From CAWAQA01 sp963784065 (GTDB taxonomy: Bacteria > Acidobacteriota > Vicinamibacteria > Vicinamibacterales > UBA2999), in NCBI GenBank assembly GCA_963784065.1, contig CAWAQA010000002.1, positions 124,001-188,000 on the forward strand: DNA of 64,000 nt. Reading direction: 5' to 3'. The notes beneath the pieces are model-generated. The model was given only the letters and a program-made list of their open reading frames with translations. It had not been told where the DNA came from and did not search any database. The translations under genes were made by a program, and so were the position numbers. This document shows, one piece after another, positions 54,005-62,681 of the stretch (position 1 is its first letter; each line of letters starts with the position of its first letter).

Positions 54005-55407
54005 GCGCGCGCGCCTCCCACCAGAACTTCTCGACGAGGCTCTTGGATACCTCCAGCCGGTACGCCGTCGATCCGCGATGGTCGCTCATCGGCGTCAGCG
54101 TGCGATCGAGGACGGCCTGCACGCGCGCGATCGGCCGCTTCGTTCCACAGCTGACCGACGAGCGCGCGCTCGGCCTCCGCCGATGCGAACCGGCGTGGCG
54201 GCGACGCCGCCGAACGCAAACCGGGCGCGGCGCACGCGGCCCGTGGCGTCGCGATCGAGGGCCATCGCCGCCGCCACGGTGCTGATGTCGTCGAGGCGCC
54301 GCTTCGCGACCTTGTAGAAGCGCACGATCTCGGGAAGCGGCCGCGGAATCTCCACCGCGGTGAGCAGCTCGCCATGAGCTGAGCGCGGTCTGGCGGTATC
54401 CCGTGAAGAACGACGACAGCGGCAGCGTCCGCCGGCCGGCTCGGCCCGGTCGACGTGCACCGACGCGTCGAGCGCGAGCAGCAGCGGCGCAGCGTCGCCG
54501 ATCGGCGAGGCGGTCGCGAGATTGCCGCCGAGCGTCGCGCGATTCCGGATCGGCGGCGAGGCAAAGAGCGCGAGCCACTCGCGCCAGACGTCAGGGGCGC
54601 CGCGCCACTGCCGACCGATGTCGGCGAGCGGCAGCGCCGCGCCGATCCGCACGCTCGGCGATGTCTCCGAGCACTCGTGCAGCTCGTCGATCGCCTCGAC
54701 GCTGACGAGGTGCGGCCAGCGCCGATGGCGCAGGTTCGATTCCACGCCGAGATCCGTGCCGCCGGCCACGAGCGTGGCCGCGGGATCGGCCGCCAGCAGC
54801 GCGACGCACGTCGTCGATCGTCGGCGGGCGCGAGAAGCCGTCGCACGCTGACGTGCTCGAGCGCCGGCGCGGGCTGCTCGAGGCGATCGCGAAGCGGTCC
54901 GGGCGGAGCCGGCCCGAGGGCCAGCGCCGCGTCGCGGATCGGGCGGTACCCGGTGCAGCGGCAGAGATTGCCGGCCATGCGACAGCGGATCGCAGGGTCC
55001 GCTGGCGATCGGGCCGGTACTGTTCGGCAAACAGGCTCATGACGAAGCCCGGCGTGCAGTAGCCGCACTGCGAACCGCCGGCCGCCGCCATCGCCTGCTG
55101 CGACCTCCGACAGTTCGCCGTGCGCCAGCGAGCGACTCCACCGTATAGATCTCGCGGCCCGCCGCCATCGGGAGAAACATCAGGCAGCTGTTCACCGCCC
55201 GGTAGGCGCTTCGCCGGCCCGTCGCCGCCGACCATCACCACGGCGCACGCGCCGCATTCCCCTTCGGCACAGCCTTCCTTGGCGCCGGTCAGGCCCTGCG
55301 TCCCGCAGGAAGTCGAGCAGCGTCGTCTGTGGCGACGCCGCGCCGGGGCGGACCGCGCGGCCGTTCAGCAGGAACTCGAACGGCGCGGAGGCAGTGGCAG
55401 CGCTCAT
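54001..55407 (-). CDS. xdhA: Xanthine dehydrogenase, 2Fe-2S plus FAD subunit (frameshifted)
   Basis: About 467 residues. The N-terminal ferredoxin domain starts at ATG 55407 (FEFLLNGRAVRPG, TTLLDFLRD) with cysteine motifs in several frames, then GGSQCGYCTPGFVMSL and GNLCRCTGYRPIRDA for the second cluster. The FAD domain follows (LVAGGTDLGVESNLR, NRATLGGNLATASPIGDAAPLLLALDA, KVAKRRLDDISTVAAAM). Both on one chain is the XdhA layout seen in proteobacterial XdhAB. Several frameshifts. The expected TGA overlaps the xdhB ATG. First gene of the uricolytic operon. Confidence 0.8.
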
Positions 55408-55488
55408 ACGGCGGCGCGGGACCTCATGTCGCATTGTAAACCGCGGGGCAGGAGGCAGCAGGGTCAGCAGGCAGCGGGCAGTCGCGTC

Positions 55489-55563
55489 GGGCCGGCTGAA
55501 GCCGGCCCCTACGGTCCGTCGGCTGTGACCAGGGACGGTCGTGGGGGCCGGCTTCAGCCGGCC
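55489..55563 (+). repeat. Pair of GGGCCGGCT hairpins in the xdhA/ECF42 divergent spacer
   Basis: Hairpins at 55489-55508 and 55546-55563 are mirror copies, so the two together also form a larger inverted repeat. The sequence between them contains a weaker GTCCGT/ACGGTC pair. They lie between the start of xdhA and the ECF42 promoter. Confidence 0.85.
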
Positions 55564-55577
55564 TCGGCTGCCGGTGT

Positions 55578-55603
55578 TGTCGATTTCGAGCGTCCCGAAC
55601 GAT
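55578..55603 (+). promoter_or_regulatory. ECF42-type autoregulatory promoter
   Basis: TGTCGA at 55578-55583, a 16-base spacer, CGAT at 55600-55603. Transcription would begin near 55609, only a few bases before the ATG at 55613, so the message may be leaderless. The motif matches the one before the DGPF gene at 42264. Confidence 0.65.
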
Positions 55604-55612
55604 TATCTGTCG

Positions 55613-56866
55613 ATGAGCCACGGTGACGACGATCGCGTGCGCGAGGCGGTGGACGCCGTCTACCAGGCCGATTCGCGTCGGGTCCTCGCCACGCTCATCC
55701 GCCTCCTCGGCGACTTCGATCTCGCGGAGGAGGCCATGCATGACGCGTTTGCCGCCGCCGTGGAACAGTGGCCGCGCGCCGGCGTGCCCGACAATCCGCG
55801 CGCGTGGCTCGTGTCGGCCGGCCGCTTCAAGGCGATCGACGGCATGCGCCGGCGCGCCCGCTTCGACCGATCGCTCGCGACGCTGGCCGATCGGCTCGAC
55901 GCCACCACGAACGCCGCTGTTGAGGCAGGGGACGATGGCGTCGAGGACGATCGACTGCGTCTGATCTTCACCTGCTGCCATCCGGCATTGAAGCCCGACG
56001 CGCAGGTGGCGCTGACGCTGCGCGAGGTCTGCGGCCTGACCACCGAGGAGATCGCGCGCGCCTTCCTGGTGGCGCCGCCGGCGGTCGCTCAGCGGATCGT
56101 CCGCGCGAAGTCCAAGATTCGCGACGCGCGTATTCCCTACCAGGTGCCGTCGCTCGCCGAGTTGCCGGCCCGCCTGGACAGCGTGCTGTCGGTGATCTAT
56201 CTCGTCTTCAATGAGGGGTACTCGGCTTCATCCGGCGTGTCGCTGACGCGGCACGACCTGTCTGGCGAGGCGATTCGCCTCGGCCGTCTGCTGACGGAAC
56301 TGCTGGCCGAGCCCGAGGCCATGGGCCTCCTCGGGCTGATGCTCTTGCACGAATCGCGGCGCGCCGCGCGCGCGTCGGCCGAGGGCGAGCTCGTCCTGCT
56401 CGACGCCCAGGACCGATCGCTCTGGAACCGCGAGCAGATCGCGGAGGGCATCAGGCTCGTGGAGCGGGCGCTGTCGTCGCGCCGGTTCGGTCCCTACACG
56501 CTGCAGGCCGCGATCGCGGCGGTGCACGCCGAGGCGTCGCACGCGGCGGCCACTGACTGGGCGCAGATCGTCGGACTCTACGACGTGTTGATGCGGGCCG
56601 ATCCCTCGCCGGTCGTGGAGTTGAACCGCGCCGTGGCCGTGGCGATGCGCGACACCCCAGTGGCGGGCCTTGCGCTGGTGGACGCGATCCTGGCGCGCGG
56701 GGATCTGGCCGACTACCACCTCGCGCACTCGGCGCGGGCGGACCTGTGCCGGCGTGCCGGGCGGGCCGCCGAAGCGCGCGCATCATACGAGCGCGCGCTG
56801 GCGCTGGCGCGGCAGGAGCCGGAGCGGCGGTTCCTCGAGCGCCGGCTGGGGGAACTGCCGGACTGA
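55613..56866 (+). CDS. ECF42-family RNA polymerase sigma factor with C-terminal extension
   Basis: 417 residues. Sigma region 2 (VYQADSRRVLATLIRLLGDF, AEEAMHDAFAAAVEQW) and region 4 (LTLREVCGLTTEEIARAF, AQRIVRAKSKIRDA) are followed by about 230 residues with FNEGYSASSG and TPR-like helices (ARADLCRRAGRAAEARASYERAL). This is the ECF42 layout (DUF6596), where the extension is needed for activity and no anti-sigma factor is present. The partner is normally a DGPF protein. The frame is intact. A longer upstream reading is rejected because it runs through the hairpin repeat. Confidence 0.92.
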   Translation: MSHGDDDRVREAVDAVYQADSRRVLATLIRLLGDFDLAEEAMHDAFAAAVEQWPRAGVPDNPRAWLVSAGRFKAIDGMRRRARFDRSLATLADRLDATTNAAVEAGDDGVEDDRLRLIFTCCHPALKPDAQVALTLREVCGLTTEEIARAFLVAPPAVAQRIVRAKSKIRDARIPYQVPSLAELPARLDSVLSVIYLVFNEGYSASSGVSLTRHDLSGEAIRLGRLLTELLAEPEAMGLLGLMLLHESRRAARASAEGELVLLDAQDRSLWNREQIAEGIRLVERALSSRRFGPYTLQAAIAAVHAEASHAAATDWAQIVGLYDVLMRADPSPVVELNRAVAVAMRDTPVAGLALVDAILARGDLADYHLAHSARADLCRRAGRAAEARASYERALALARQEPERRFLERRLGELPD

Positions 56867-56967
56867 GGTGCATCGACGCAAGCCGGCTACAGCAGACTAT
56901 CAGCGGACTCGAAGTGCAGGTCTCGATGCATCTCGGTGCCTCTGTGGCCCGTGGGCTGCGGTCGTAG

Positions 56968-56987
56968 GGGCCGGCTTCAGCCGGCCC
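56968..56987 (+). repeat. GGGCCGGCT/AGCCGGCCC hairpin
   Basis: Perfect nine-base stem with a TC loop between the sigma gene and the Gdh3-like gene. A TGTAGGAT box follows at 57012-57019. Confidence 0.8.
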
Positions 56988-57042
56988 TCTGCGAGATGCC
57001 GAGCACTCCGGTGTAGGATGCTGCCACGCTCAGGAGGGCGAG

Positions 57043-57704
57043 ATGGCCGACACGCGCGACGACGATTGCGGGTTCTCCCGCCGCGAGCTGCTCAGGCGGG
57101 CCGGCTTCATCGGCGCGGCGGTGGCGGTCATTCCGGTCGCGCTCGTGCGTGGCCAGGTCCGCTCGCCCGCGCCCGCCGCGCCGGAGACGCTGACCGCCGC
57201 TGAGGCCGCCACCCTCGAGGCCGTCGTCGCGCGGCTGATCCCGAGCGACGACACCGGCCCCGGCGCAACGGAGGCACGCGCGGCGCAGTACATCGACCGC
57301 GCGCTTGGCGGCGCCCTCGCGTCGTCGCGCGACGCCTACACTGCCGGCCTTGCCGCGCTCGACACCATGCGCGTGCCGCCGCCGGCGCGCCCTTTGCGAT
57401 GCTGGCGCCGGCCCGCCAGGACGCGGTGTTGCGCGACCTCGAAGGCAACGTGGCCACCGGATTCACGCCCGACTCCTCGACGTTCTTCAACCTGGTGCGG
57501 GCTCACACCATCCAGGGCACGTTCTGCGATCCGTACTACGGCGGCAATGCGAGCTTCGTCGGGTGGGACCTGATTGGCTATCCCGGTATCCGCCTCGGCG
57601 TCTCGGCGGCCGATCAGCGGCTGGATCCGCGGCTCGCCCGGACGCACCGGTCGGCGTACGACCACGCCATGTTTTCGCGAAAGCGGCCGCCTCATGGCGA
57701 TTGA
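57043..57704 (+). CDS. Gluconate 2-dehydrogenase subunit 3-like protein
   Basis: About 220 residues. A Tat leader (CGFSRRELLRRAGFIGAA) is followed by the Gdh3 pattern LTAAEAATLEAVVARLIPSDDTGPGA, then FFNLVRAHTIQGTFCDPYYGGN and GWDLIGYPG. One frame change near 57388 (apparent -1 or +2). These small subunits accompany a GMC-type FAD subunit and help its export through Tat; the GMC gene overlaps by 11 bases. A cytochrome c subunit gene is not seen in the window. Confidence 0.85.
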
Positions 57705-59398
57705 GCTGAAGAAGACGAACGTCGTGATCGTCGGGCTTGGCGCGGTTGGCGGCGTCGCCGCGCTCCCGCTCGCGCGCGCCGGCATCGACGTCATCGGTCT
57801 CGAGGCGGGCGGCTGGCTGAATCCCGACGACTTCGCACCCGACGAGCTGCGCAACAACGTCCGCGGCTGGCCGCAGGCGGTGCAGAAGGCGAATCGCGAA
57901 GTCCCGACGCACCGCCCGAACGCCTCGGCTCCGTATTCGCCGCGCCTGGCGATCCATCCGATGATGAACGCCGTCGGCGGCACCTCGCTGCACTACTGGG
58001 CACAGAGCTGGCGCCTCAATCCCTGGGACTTCAAGGTGGTGAGCGAGACCACGCGGCGCTACGGCGCGTCGCGAATCCCTCGCGGCTCGACCGTCGAGGA
58101 CTGGCCGTTCGGCCTCGAGGAGCTGGAGCCGCACTACGATGCCGTCGAGCGCGAGATCGGCGTCTCGGGCAAGGCGGGAAACCTCAACGGGAAGGTTGAC
58201 CCGCGCGGCAACGTGTTCGAGGGTCCGCGGTCGCGTGAATACCCGATGCCTCCGCTGCGAGGCACCGGGTTCACCGAGATGATGGCCGACGCGGCGCGGA
58301 CGCTCCGCTGGCATCCGTTCCCCGGGCCCGCCGCGATCAATTCGCGGAACTACCAGAACCGGCCCGGCTGCGCGTATCACGGGTACTGCAACAGGGGCGG
58401 CTGCCATATCCGATCGAAAGGCTCGACGGCGGTCACGACGATTCCGAAGGCGCAGGAGACCGGTCACCTGGCTGTCGTCACGCAGGCCACCGTCACCCGG
58501 ATTGACGTGGACAACAACGGCCGCGTCACCGGCGTCACGTATCTCAAGGAGGGTGCTGAGTACTTTCAGCCGGCGGACGTCGTCCTGCTCGCGTCGTACG
58601 TCTACGAGAACGCACGCATCCTGCTGCTCTCGACGTCGAAGGCGTACCCGAAGGGGCTGTCGAACAATCACGGGCAGGTCGGCCGCCACTACTTCAGCCA
58701 TGGCCAGGGAGCGCCGGTGACCGCACTGTTCCCGCGCGACCTGAACAACTGGTACGGCCTGCCCGCGCAAGGCGTCGCCATCGACGACTGGGCCGACGAC
58801 AACTTCGATCACGCCGGTGTCGACTTCATTGGCGGGGGCAATCTCTGGGTCTACTCCGACCGCCGGCCGATCGGGGCCGCCAACATGACGACCTTCGGCC
58901 GGGCCCCTCGCTGGGGCGCGGCATGGAAGGCGTTCGTGAAGCAGAACGCCGACCGATGGAACACCTCGTACCTGCAGAAGACGACCCTCCCGTACGAGGA
59001 CAACTACCTCGACCTCGATCCCGACGGTCAGGGATCCGCTTGGTTTCCCGGTGTGCCGGATCACCGCCGATTACAAGGACAACGAACGGAAGGTCGCGGC
59101 ATTCATCCAGGACAAGATGGTCGAGTGGTTCATGGCCGCGGGCGCGATCGCGACCGAGAAGGCGCCGATCGGCACGATGGGTCCGACCACCCATGGGTAC
59201 GGCGGGACGCGCATGGGCGACAACCCGGACACCAACGTCGTCAATCGGTGGGGGTTCTCCCATGAGGCGCCCAACCTTGGGATCCTCGGCGCGTCGGTGA
59301 TGGGCACGAGCGGCGCCCGCAACCCGACGCTGACGGCGCAGGCGCTGGCCTGGCGGACCGCCGATTACCTCGCGAAGAACTGGAAGAGCGTGGTGTGA
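57694..59398 (+). CDS. GMC-family FAD oxidoreductase (gluconate 2-dehydrogenase-like large subunit)
   Basis: About 567 residues. N-terminal FAD-binding VVIVGLGAVGGVAALPLARAG with GLEAGG; substrate domain with GCAYHGYCNRGGCHI; C-terminal signature HGYGGTRMGDNP and NLGILGASVMGTSGARNPTLT. An extra T near 59040 breaks the frame before GFPVCRITADYKDNERK. It oxidises a sugar, sugar acid or alcohol in the periplasm; the exact substrate is not readable. It has no signal of its own and would be carried by the Tat leader of the small subunit. Confidence 0.88.
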
Positions 59399-59401
59399 AG
59401 C

Positions 59402-59540
59402 TGGCACCGGCAGCCGGCAGCTGGCAGCAATCGAAGAGGCGGGCCTTCAGGCCCGCTGCCTGATGTAGGGGCCGACTTCAGGTCGGCCAGCGGCCTGAAG
59501 GCCCGCTGCCAACTGCCTGCTGCCGGCTGCCAGCTGCCCG
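59402..59540 (+). repeat. Word-arm element with three inner hairpins between convergent genes
   Basis: Outer arms of GGCAGCTGGCAG-like words lie at both ends (about 59402-59428 and 59510-59537). Inside, three hairpins stand in a row: GCGGGCC/GGCCCGC (about 59441-59458), GGCCGAC/GTCGGCC (about 59471-59489) and GCGGCCT/AGGCCCGC (about 59491-59508). The plan resembles the two cloverleaf repeats. It separates the GMC gene from the convergent TonB receptor gene. Confidence 0.75.
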
Positions 59541-59541
59541 C

Positions 59542-62500
59542 CTAAAACGCCAGCTTCACCGCCAGCTGCACCTGACGCGGGTCGCCGACGCCGGTGCGCA
59601 GGAAGCCATCGAAGTTGAAGAGCGCCGGCGTGCTCAGCGGGTTGATGTTGTTCGCGTTGTTGAACGTGTTGAACATCTCGAGGACGGGCGTCAGCTCGTA
59701 TCGCTCTCCGAAGCGAAATGGCCGGCTCACCCTCCAGTCGAAGGTGAAGTACTCGTTGTCCTTGCGGTCGCTGTTGCGGCCGCGGTCGACGCCGTTGAGG
59801 GAGCGCGGCGACGGCGTGATCGGCTGCGCGCCCCGGTACTGCACGCGCGTGGACAGCTCGATGCCGCGCGGCACCGCGAAATAGCCGAAGGCGTTCACTT
59901 TGTGCCGGATGTCGCGGTCCGCGGGTGCCCAGTCCAGGTCGAGGTCGAAGAAGTTGAAGCTGCGATCGGTGAACGGATCGCGCTCGTTGGAGTCGGTGTC
60001 CTCGTCCTTCGAGAGCACGTAGTTGCCCTCGAACTGGAACCCGTCCGAAAACCGCTTCCGGATGCCCAGCGTCAGCCCGCGATACCGCGACCGGCCGCGG
60101 CTGTTGGCCACCATCACCTCATCGAGCTGCGGCGCCCATCGCTGGGTGTACACGAACGTATTGCCCGTGCCGGGTCCCTGATCGCAGCAGGTGCCGCTGC
60201 TGCGGTTGTAGTTCAGGAACCTGGTGAGGTCGCGCCCCTCCGTCCACGTCACGTCCACGTAGCCGGCGACATCGGTGGCCAACGCCTGCTCGTATCCCAC
60301 GTTGAAGGCGTAGACGTGCGGGTTCTTGTAGTCCTTGTCGAACACGCGCACGCCGAGGAACAACGGGAACTGGCCTTCGGGTACCGGTGTCGGGGTCAGA
60401 ACGCCGGGCCACGTCGGCGTGGCGGCGCCGAAGGCGGTCATGTTCGCGGTGTTCGCGAACAGCGTCTGCTGCTGCAGGCCGTTGGTCGTGACCGTTCCGA
60501 CCTGGCTCAGCATGTTCTGCCGCGCGTAGTAGACGCCGGCGCTGGCGCGCACCGCCGATCGGCCGTTGCCGCGCACGTCCCACGTCGCGCCGACTCGCGG
60601 TTGGAGCATCAACAACTGATCGGGAATCGTGCCGTCGGAGGGAAACGCGGGGTCGTTCAGGACCGCCGCGAATCCGGTCGTCTGCGGATCGACGGTGGCC
60701 GGCATCAGCTGCGCGTCCCAGCGCAGGCCGTAGCTGAGCGTGAGGTTGGGTCGCGCCTGCCACTGATCCTGGACGAACAACGAGAACTCCTCGTTGGCGA
60801 CGCGGGACGCGCCGGCGGCGTCGGTTGCCGGCCCCGACCGTCCGGCGCCCTGCAGGTAGAGCAGGAGCGGGCCACCGGTCGCGCTCGAACCGGCCGGGCA
60901 TGGCGCGGGCGCGGTCACAAACGAGCCGTTGGAACAGCCAACGGTCGAGGGCCCGAAGCCACCGGCGGCGGCAGGCGACGCATAGCGCAGGAACCCTCCC
61001 ACACTGTCGAACAGGTAGCGTCCGGTGAAGAACCCGCGAAATACCTGGTCGTTCAACGTGTGCATCCACTCGCCGCCCGCCTTGACGGTGTGGGTCCCGA
61101 GCACCAGCGAGACGTTGTCCTTCAACTGCGTGCGCCAGATCAACTCGTCCACGGCAGGCTGGATGAAGTAGGGGTTGCCGAAACGGAACGATGGTCCGAA
61201 GCCCATCCCGGTGTCGGCGGCCAGGTTGGACGCCGCCGCCGTGCGCGGCCGCGTCTCGCGCGAGTACGTGAAATGCGCCTCGTTCAGCATCCGCTCGGAG
61301 AGGGTCGTGAACCAGTTCAGGTTCCCGACGCTGATGCGGGCGGGATCGCCTTCGATGCCGTTTGCCGACGTGCCATACGTGGCGACGTCGAACGTCTCGT
61401 TCTCTTTGCGCGAATGGTTGAAGGTCCAGGACGCCGACACCTGGTTGGTCGCGTTGGCCACGACGTCGAGCTTGCCGAGCACCGCCACCGTCGAAATCGG
61501 ATGTTCGATTGGCGTGCCCTCGTCCTGACCGAGACGGGTCTGGAAGAAATTCAGCAGCGCCGTGCGCTGGCAATCGGTGTTGGCGCCGATCAGCGCCTCG
61601 TTCTGCTGGATCGTCGGGTTCGGAACGGGGCACGCCGTCGCGCCAAGCTGGCGACTGAGGTTGGGACGCTCGAAGTTGCCGGTGATCCCTTCGGTGGCGA
61701 CGAAGTAGAACGCCTTGTCGCGCCTGATGGGGCCACCAATGGTGCCGCCGAACTGTTCGCGGTGAAACTTCTCGAGCTCGGTGCCGTCGGAGAGGTCTCC
61801 CGTCAGGCCCTTCAGCCGCTGGAAGTGGAAGAGGCTGCCGTGGAGATCGTTGGTGCCCGACTTGGTGATCACGTTCACCACGCCGCCGGCGGTGCGGCCG
61901 AACTCCGCGGGAGCGCCGCTGGCAATCACCTGGAATTCCTTCACCGCCTCGAGGGTGATGTCGATCGCCGCGCGCTGTCCGCCGACCTGTTCGCCGAAGA
62001 AGCCGTTGTTGAAGTCGCCGCCGTCGAGGCTGATGTTGTTGAACACGCCGCGCTGGCCGGCAAAGGTGATCTCATCCCCGTCCGGGCCCTGCACCACGCT
62101 GACACCGGGCGTGAGCGTCAGGAGATCCTCGAACTTGCGTCCGAGAATCGGCGTCTGCTCGACGGTCGTCTGGTTCAACGTGCTGGCCACCGCCGAGCGT
62201 GTCGTTTCGACCACCGCCGCTTCGGCGGTGACGCGCACGGTCTCCGCCAGGTTCGACACGGTCATCTGGCCCGACAGCGTCACCGCCTGGCCGACGGTCA
62301 GGTTGATGTTCTCCTGCACGAGCGTGGCAAAACCGGGCAGCGTGTAGGTGACCGCGTACGTGCCCGACGGCAGCTGCAGAAAGACGAAGCGGCCATCGCC
62401 GCCGGTCGTCTGCGTCCTCGACAGGTTCGTTTCGGCCTGCCGGGCTTCCACGATGACGCCTGGCAACGTCGCCCCGGTGGCATCGGTGACCGTGCCCTGG

Positions 62501-62589
62501 ATCACGCCCGTCGTGATCTGGGACTGCGCCATCGCCGGGACGGCGAGCGCGAGAGAGCAGAAAAGCGTGGCAGCGGCAATCGTTCGCAC
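59542..62589 (-). CDS. TonB-dependent receptor with carboxypeptidase-regulatory-like N-terminal domain
   Basis: 1015 residues. The GTG start at 62589 is chosen because AGGAGA lies eight bases upstream and a signal peptide (VPAMAQ) follows. A CarboxypepD_reg domain (GVIQGTVTDATGATLPGVIVEA) lies near residues 25-105. The plug contains LGRKFEDLLTLTPGV and GGVVNVITKSGTNDLHGS. A long beta barrel ends in VQLAVKLAF with terminal Phe. This Oar/SusC-like type is greatly expanded in Acidobacteriota and imports oligosaccharides or other large nutrients. The frame is intact. Confidence 0.93.
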   Translation of the reverse strand: MRTIAAATLFCSLALAVPAMAQSQITTGVIQGTVTDATGATLPGVIVEARQAETNLSRTQTTGGDGRFVFLQLPSGTYAVTYTLPGFATLVQENINLTVGQAVTLSGQMTVSNLAETVRVTAEAAVVETTRSAVASTLNQTTVEQTPILGRKFEDLLTLTPGVSVVQGPDGDEITFAGQRGVFNNISLDGGDFNNGFFGEQVGGQRAAIDITLEAVKEFQVIASGAPAEFGRTAGGVVNVITKSGTNDLHGSLFHFQRLKGLTGDLSDGTELEKFHREQFGGTIGGPIRRDKAFYFVATEGITGNFERPNLSRQLGATACPVPNPTIQQNEALIGANTDCQRTALLNFFQTRLGQDEGTPIEHPISTVAVLGKLDVVANATNQVSASWTFNHSRKENETFDVATYGTSANGIEGDPARISVGNLNWFTTLSERMLNEAHFTYSRETRPRTAAASNLAADTGMGFGPSFRFGNPYFIQPAVDELIWRTQLKDNVSLVLGTHTVKAGGEWMHTLNDQVFRGFFTGRYLFDSVGGFLRYASPAAAGGFGPSTVGCSNGSFVTAPAPCPAGSSATGGPLLLYLQGAGRSGPATDAAGASRVANEEFSLFVQDQWQARPNLTLSYGLRWDAQLMPATVDPQTTGFAAVLNDPAFPSDGTIPDQLLMLQPRVGATWDVRGNGRSAVRASAGVYYARQNMLSQVGTVTTNGLQQQTLFANTANMTAFGAATPTWPGVLTPTPVPEGQFPLFLGVRVFDKDYKNPHVYAFNVGYEQALATDVAGYVDVTWTEGRDLTRFLNYNRSSGTCCDQGPGTGNTFVYTQRWAPQLDEVMVANSRGRSRYRGLTLGIRKRFSDGFQFEGNYVLSKDEDTDSNERDPFTDRSFNFFDLDLDWAPADRDIRHKVNAFGYFAVPRGIELSTRVQYRGAQPITPSPRSLNGVDRGRNSDRKDNEYFTFDWRVSRPFRFGERYELTPVLEMFNTFNNANNINPLSTPALFNFDGFLRTGVGDPRQVQLAVKLAF

Positions 62590-62681
62590 GGATGTTCTCC
62601 TTTGGCGACGCAGTGTATCAGGGGAGCCGGCTGCCCACTGCCCCCTGCGTGCTACGATCCCCGCCACTCGGAGGCAGTGAC

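Noticed and set aside
55541..55612. Upstream extension of the ECF42 sigma gene
   Set aside because: The extra residues are translated from a GGCCGGCT hairpin and the promoter motif itself, and family similarity begins only after the ATG at 55613.
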